From an uncultured bacterium (GTDB lineage: Bacteria > Hydrogenedentota > Hydrogenedentia > Hydrogenedentales > CAILVY01): DNA of 64,000 nt. Position 1 is the first letter of the stretch, and the number at the start of each line of letters is the position of its first letter. The translations under genes were made by a program, and so were the position numbers. Below the pieces are notes generated by a model. The model was not told the origin of the DNA and made no database searches. It saw nothing but the letters and a program-made list of their open reading frames with translations. The DNA lies in contig CALEDJ010000009.1 in the NCBI GenBank assembly GCA_937951485.1, forward strand, positions 62,001-126,000, in the 5' to 3' direction. Below, piece by piece: positions 61,563-64,000 of this stretch.

Positions 61563-61643
61563 GTCGGACCAGTCGGACCGGTCGGACCGGTCGGACATGT
61601 CGGACCAGTCGGACGTGTCGGACGTGTCGGATATGTCGGGCCA
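61563..61643. repeat. 9-bp tandem array (GTCGGACNN), nine units
   Basis: Nine consecutive units of GTCGGACNN occur, with the last two bases varying among CA, CG, AT and GT and the last units slightly degenerate. Together with the adjacent heptamer array it fills most of 61198-61820, which has no gene. Confidence 0.85.
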
Positions 61644-61675
61644 TTGTCTTCGGCAATACTTCCAAATCAACTTCT

Positions 61676-61820
61676 ACACTCCGCATTCCGCGTTCCACAC
61701 TCCGCGTTCCGCGTTGCGCGTTGCGCATTCCGCATTCCGCGTTCCGCGTTCCACATTCCGCGTTCCGCACTCCGCGTTCCGCGTTCCGCGTTCCGCGTTC
61801 CGCATTCCGCATTCCGCATT
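61676..61820. repeat. long heptamer array (CATTCCG/CGTTCCG/CACTCCG), about 20 units
   Basis: About twenty heptamers run without interruption up to the stop codon of the GspK-like gene (61821-61823). Same family as 14637, 15111 and 60943, in the orientation of 15111. Confidence 0.85.
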
Positions 61821-64000
61821 CTACCTCATGGCTGCTTCGTCGGCGCGGGCAGCGGGCGCGCGACGCTCGTAAACGAGCCGTGTTTTCGTTTCGGCCGTGG
61901 TGATGAACTCCTCGTTGCTGCGGTAATTGATGAATCCATCGCCGTTGAGGTCCACGCCGTAGCCGGCCTGGACGGTGGCGATAATCTCAAAAACGTCCGA
62001 CCGCACGGTGATGAGGTTGACGATTTGGCTGAATCGGCGCAGCACCTGGTCAAAGCGTTCCCGCGGGTCATCTTCGTTGCTCAATGGGTAGATCGGGCTG
62101 ATGCCGCCTTCGGGAATGAATCCGTTTTCGCTCAGCAGTTCGGTGACGCTTTTGTAATAGCGCCCATCAGGATGCTCCGGACGGCCCGCCATGATCTGCG
62201 CCGCAAGCCGCATCGCCGCAATGCCGGTGTCTCCTGGATCGGCCAGTAGGTCCAGGAATTCCGTTGTATTGCGCGTGGGCGGCACGGCTCGGCCACCAAC
62301 GAATGCCGACGGCGGCGGCAGCGGGGTGGTCACCGGCCCACTGGGCAAACCGATGTCGTCGGTCGGGCCGATGGCGCCGCCGATGATATTGCCCGTTCTC
62401 GGGTCGCGGACCGATTCCAGCGCGCGTACGACGCCCGGCAAGCCCATGATCGGGTTGAAAAACTGATATCGCGCACCCACTTCCACCAGGTGGTTTTCGG
62501 CGGTGTTGATGTTGATTTTACCGGGAACGCGCTTGCGCGGGGTGAGGACGATATGGGTCAGCACGGCGACGTCGCCGGGAAGACCCACATTGCGCACGCG
62601 CAGCGCCAGGAAATTGTTTGTGACGCGGACGGTGCGCGGAAGCCAGGTTCCGGACCCGGTGTCGCCGTAGGGGATCAGCCCGTCCGGGCGCGGCTCGTAA
62701 CGAAGCGGCGGCATCCAGAGCGGGGGCGGCGTCAGCCCCGCCACGCTGCCGGCCCCGCCCAGGCCCTGCGCCTGTGTCGGGTCGGTGATCACTTCCAGCG
62801 CAAGCGCCGGGCGGAACGGCCCGGCGGGACTGTCGCTCTTCAACAATCCCCGGATCACAAAATCGGCATCGCCCTGCCACAACATGGAAGAAACCTGCTG
62901 CAACTGTTCGCGCATTTTCGGGATAAATGTGCCGACGTAGAGGTAGTAATCGCCGTTTTCGAGTCCGGTTTCCGCGTCCCACGTGAACAGCGCCTCCGGC
63001 GCGACAGGCTCATTGGGCCGCCCTTCCACGCCGATGCGCGCCTCGCTCACATACATCGCCGCGCGCCGCGCCAGCGGCCACCTCTCCGCCAATTGCGCGG
63101 GGGTCAATGGCCCAAACAGGCGCACAGTGTTGAAAAGGTAATCGGTGTCGAACAGATAGCGGCGGTCGAAGATGACCCCCGGCAGTGAAAAACCGTCGGG
63201 GAACGGGGGCAGCCCCACCTGGTTGACATCGCCCGGCAATTCAAAGAGATAGACCGGCGCCCACAGCGCCGGCGCGCGCCAGACCCCGCTTTCACGACGC
63301 CATTGCAACAATTCGTTCAGGCTTGGGGAAGAAGCAACATAACGCGGGTCGGGCCGGATCGGGATGTATCTTGCCTCGGCCACGGTCAGCACCACGGAAT
63401 CCTGGGTGGCGGATCCGGTCAGTGTTTGCCACACCGCATCCGGCATCGGGTCGCTCTGACGCGCCATCAGCGCCCCGCGCAGGGGCGTCGCCTGGAACGC
63501 CAGCGGCGTGTTGCTCGATTCATCATAGCCCCCCTGGACGAAGGCCATATTCGGATTCCACCCTGTTTGCAGGAAACGACGTTCCTGCAAAAACCCCGCC
63601 GCGAAGGTATTGAACAGGGTGTGTTTGTGCGAGAAGAGCGGCAGGCGCGCAATGTCACCCGTTTCGATCGGCGCGTTGGGGAACAATACCCGCGCAATCG
63701 CCCAGTCCTGATTCGGGTGGGACTGCGTTTGGCGATTCGGCGTTTCCGTCGGATACTCGAATCTGAACCAGGGATTGTCATAAGCGTCGAATTGGCCATA
63801 AGGCCGATCGGACGGACGCCCCGGCAGGTCCACCCTCAGTTCCGGCCCGACCACCCGCGCCAGGTCGGGCGGATTTTCCGCAACGCGCGCGGCGAAATTC
63901 ATGCGCAGCGGAGAAGCAAAGAACGCATGCCGCTGCAGTCTGTTTACGTCACGGGACAATCTCGCTTCAAAACTCGTGAAGCGGTTGAAATTGCCGATCT
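61821..64000 (-). CDS. GspK-like type II secretion/pilus assembly protein, 5' end outside the window
   Basis: The open frame runs to the window edge without a convincing start; residues before the TTG at 63959 continue in frame (IGNFNRFTSFEARLSRDV), so the gene begins beyond 64000. At least 726 residues are visible. Near the C-terminal third KININTAENHLVEVGARY resembles the helix-hairpin-helix NINTA element of GspK, the pseudopilus-tip protein, and a later DLNGDGFINYRSNEEF is a calcium-loop-like sequence. The visible N-terminal two thirds is beta-rich with many Pro and Arg and is not GspK-like, so this may be a GspK-type protein with a large insertion. It is the first gene seen in the cluster leading to pilM and the secretin. 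Confidence 0.6.
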   Translation of the reverse strand, partial: IGNFNRFTSFEARLSRDVNRLQRHAFFASPLRMNFAARVAENPPDLARVVGPELRVDLPGRPSDRPYGQFDAYDNPWFRFEYPTETPNRQTQSHPNQDWAIARVLFPNAPIETGDIARLPLFSHKHTLFNTFAAGFLQERRFLQTGWNPNMAFVQGGYDESSNTPLAFQATPLRGALMARQSDPMPDAVWQTLTGSATQDSVVLTVAEARYIPIRPDPRYVASSPSLNELLQWRRESGVWRAPALWAPVYLFELPGDVNQVGLPPFPDGFSLPGVIFDRRYLFDTDYLFNTVRLFGPLTPAQLAERWPLARRAAMYVSEARIGVEGRPNEPVAPEALFTWDAETGLENGDYYLYVGTFIPKMREQLQQVSSMLWQGDADFVIRGLLKSDSPAGPFRPALALEVITDPTQAQGLGGAGSVAGLTPPPLWMPPLRYEPRPDGLIPYGDTGSGTWLPRTVRVTNNFLALRVRNVGLPGDVAVLTHIVLTPRKRVPGKININTAENHLVEVGARYQFFNPIMGLPGVVRALESVRDPRTGNIIGGAIGPTDDIGLPSGPVTTPLPPPSAFVGGRAVPPTRNTTEFLDLLADPGDTGIAAMRLAAQIMAGRPEHPDGRYYKSVTELLSENGFIPEGGISPIYPLSNEDDPRERFDQVLRRFSQIVNLITVRSDVFEIIATVQAGYGVDLNGDGFINYRSNEEFITTAETKTRLVYERRAPAARADEAAMR

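Overview
The window comes from a high-GC Gram-negative bacterium. It carries a Kdo transferase (lipopolysaccharide core), an outer-membrane secretin with PilM/PilN/PilO-like partners, several Tat-exported enzymes, PEGA/SUMF1 lipoprotein architecture and abundant dispersed intergenic repeats. Together these suggest a deep-branching environmental lineage near Planctomycetota, Verrucomicrobiota or Hydrogenedentota. That placement is inference; no rRNA gene or lineage-specific marker was seen.

Layout. 1-2.3 kb: small proteins, a zinc-ribbon/TPR protein and a secreted alpha/beta hydrolase. 2.5-2.8 kb: a palindromic repeat cluster and a 98-bp MITE-like element with target-site duplication. 2.9-6.2 kb: housekeeping run rpmE-prfA-prmC and ispH. 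6.3-11.8 kb: carbohydrate-related genes (Tat-exported nucleoside-hydrolase-like protein, aldo/keto reductase, XylA-like isomerase, Tat-exported TIM-barrel-like protein). 12.1-14.6 kb: a fused E1 alpha/beta 2-oxo acid dehydrogenase. 14.6-15.6 kb: a four-helix-bundle gene broken by one stop codon and bracketed by inverted heptamer arrays, then a roughly 325-nt structured RNA with its own promoter and terminator. 15.6-27.8 kb: priA, exported beta-propeller and metallophosphoesterase, thrS, a membrane-anchored propeller, radical SAM protein, CBM9-like protein and ADP-forming acyl-CoA synthetase. 28-35.4 kb: addB-addA recombination nuclease, the two genes separated by a repeat-bearing island of gene fragments. 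35.5-42.8 kb: NtrC-type regulator, a free-standing GspF-N-like domain, GT2 glycosyltransferase, thiS-thiE, an FG-GAP protein and small TPR/Cys-rich proteins. 42.9-47.3 kb: sugar ABC importer (no ATPase) downstream of waaA. 47.4-64 kb: a type IV pilus/type II secretion-like cluster on the minus strand.

How genes work together. The right-hand cluster resembles the Verrucomicrobial PilM-PilO-secretin locus (Akkermansia Amuc_1098-1101 type). It has an inner-membrane platform (PilM-PilN fusion, PilO-like and PilP-like proteins) and a secretin. Upstream in the same orientation are a PEGA-SUMF1 lipoprotein, a 1,645-residue modular secreted protein and a GspK-like protein cut by the window end. Assembly ATPases, a full GspF/PilC and major pilins are not in the window.

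Intergenic DNA is unusually repeat-rich. There are at least eight families: CAGGCTTNAGCCTG palindromes, GTTACACCGC palindromes, heptamer and 9-mer tandem arrays, CTCTCCC palindromes, GC-rich repeats flanking addA, and others. The repeats intrude on gene ends: one supplies the stop codon and last codons of addA, another the start of the giant secreted protein.
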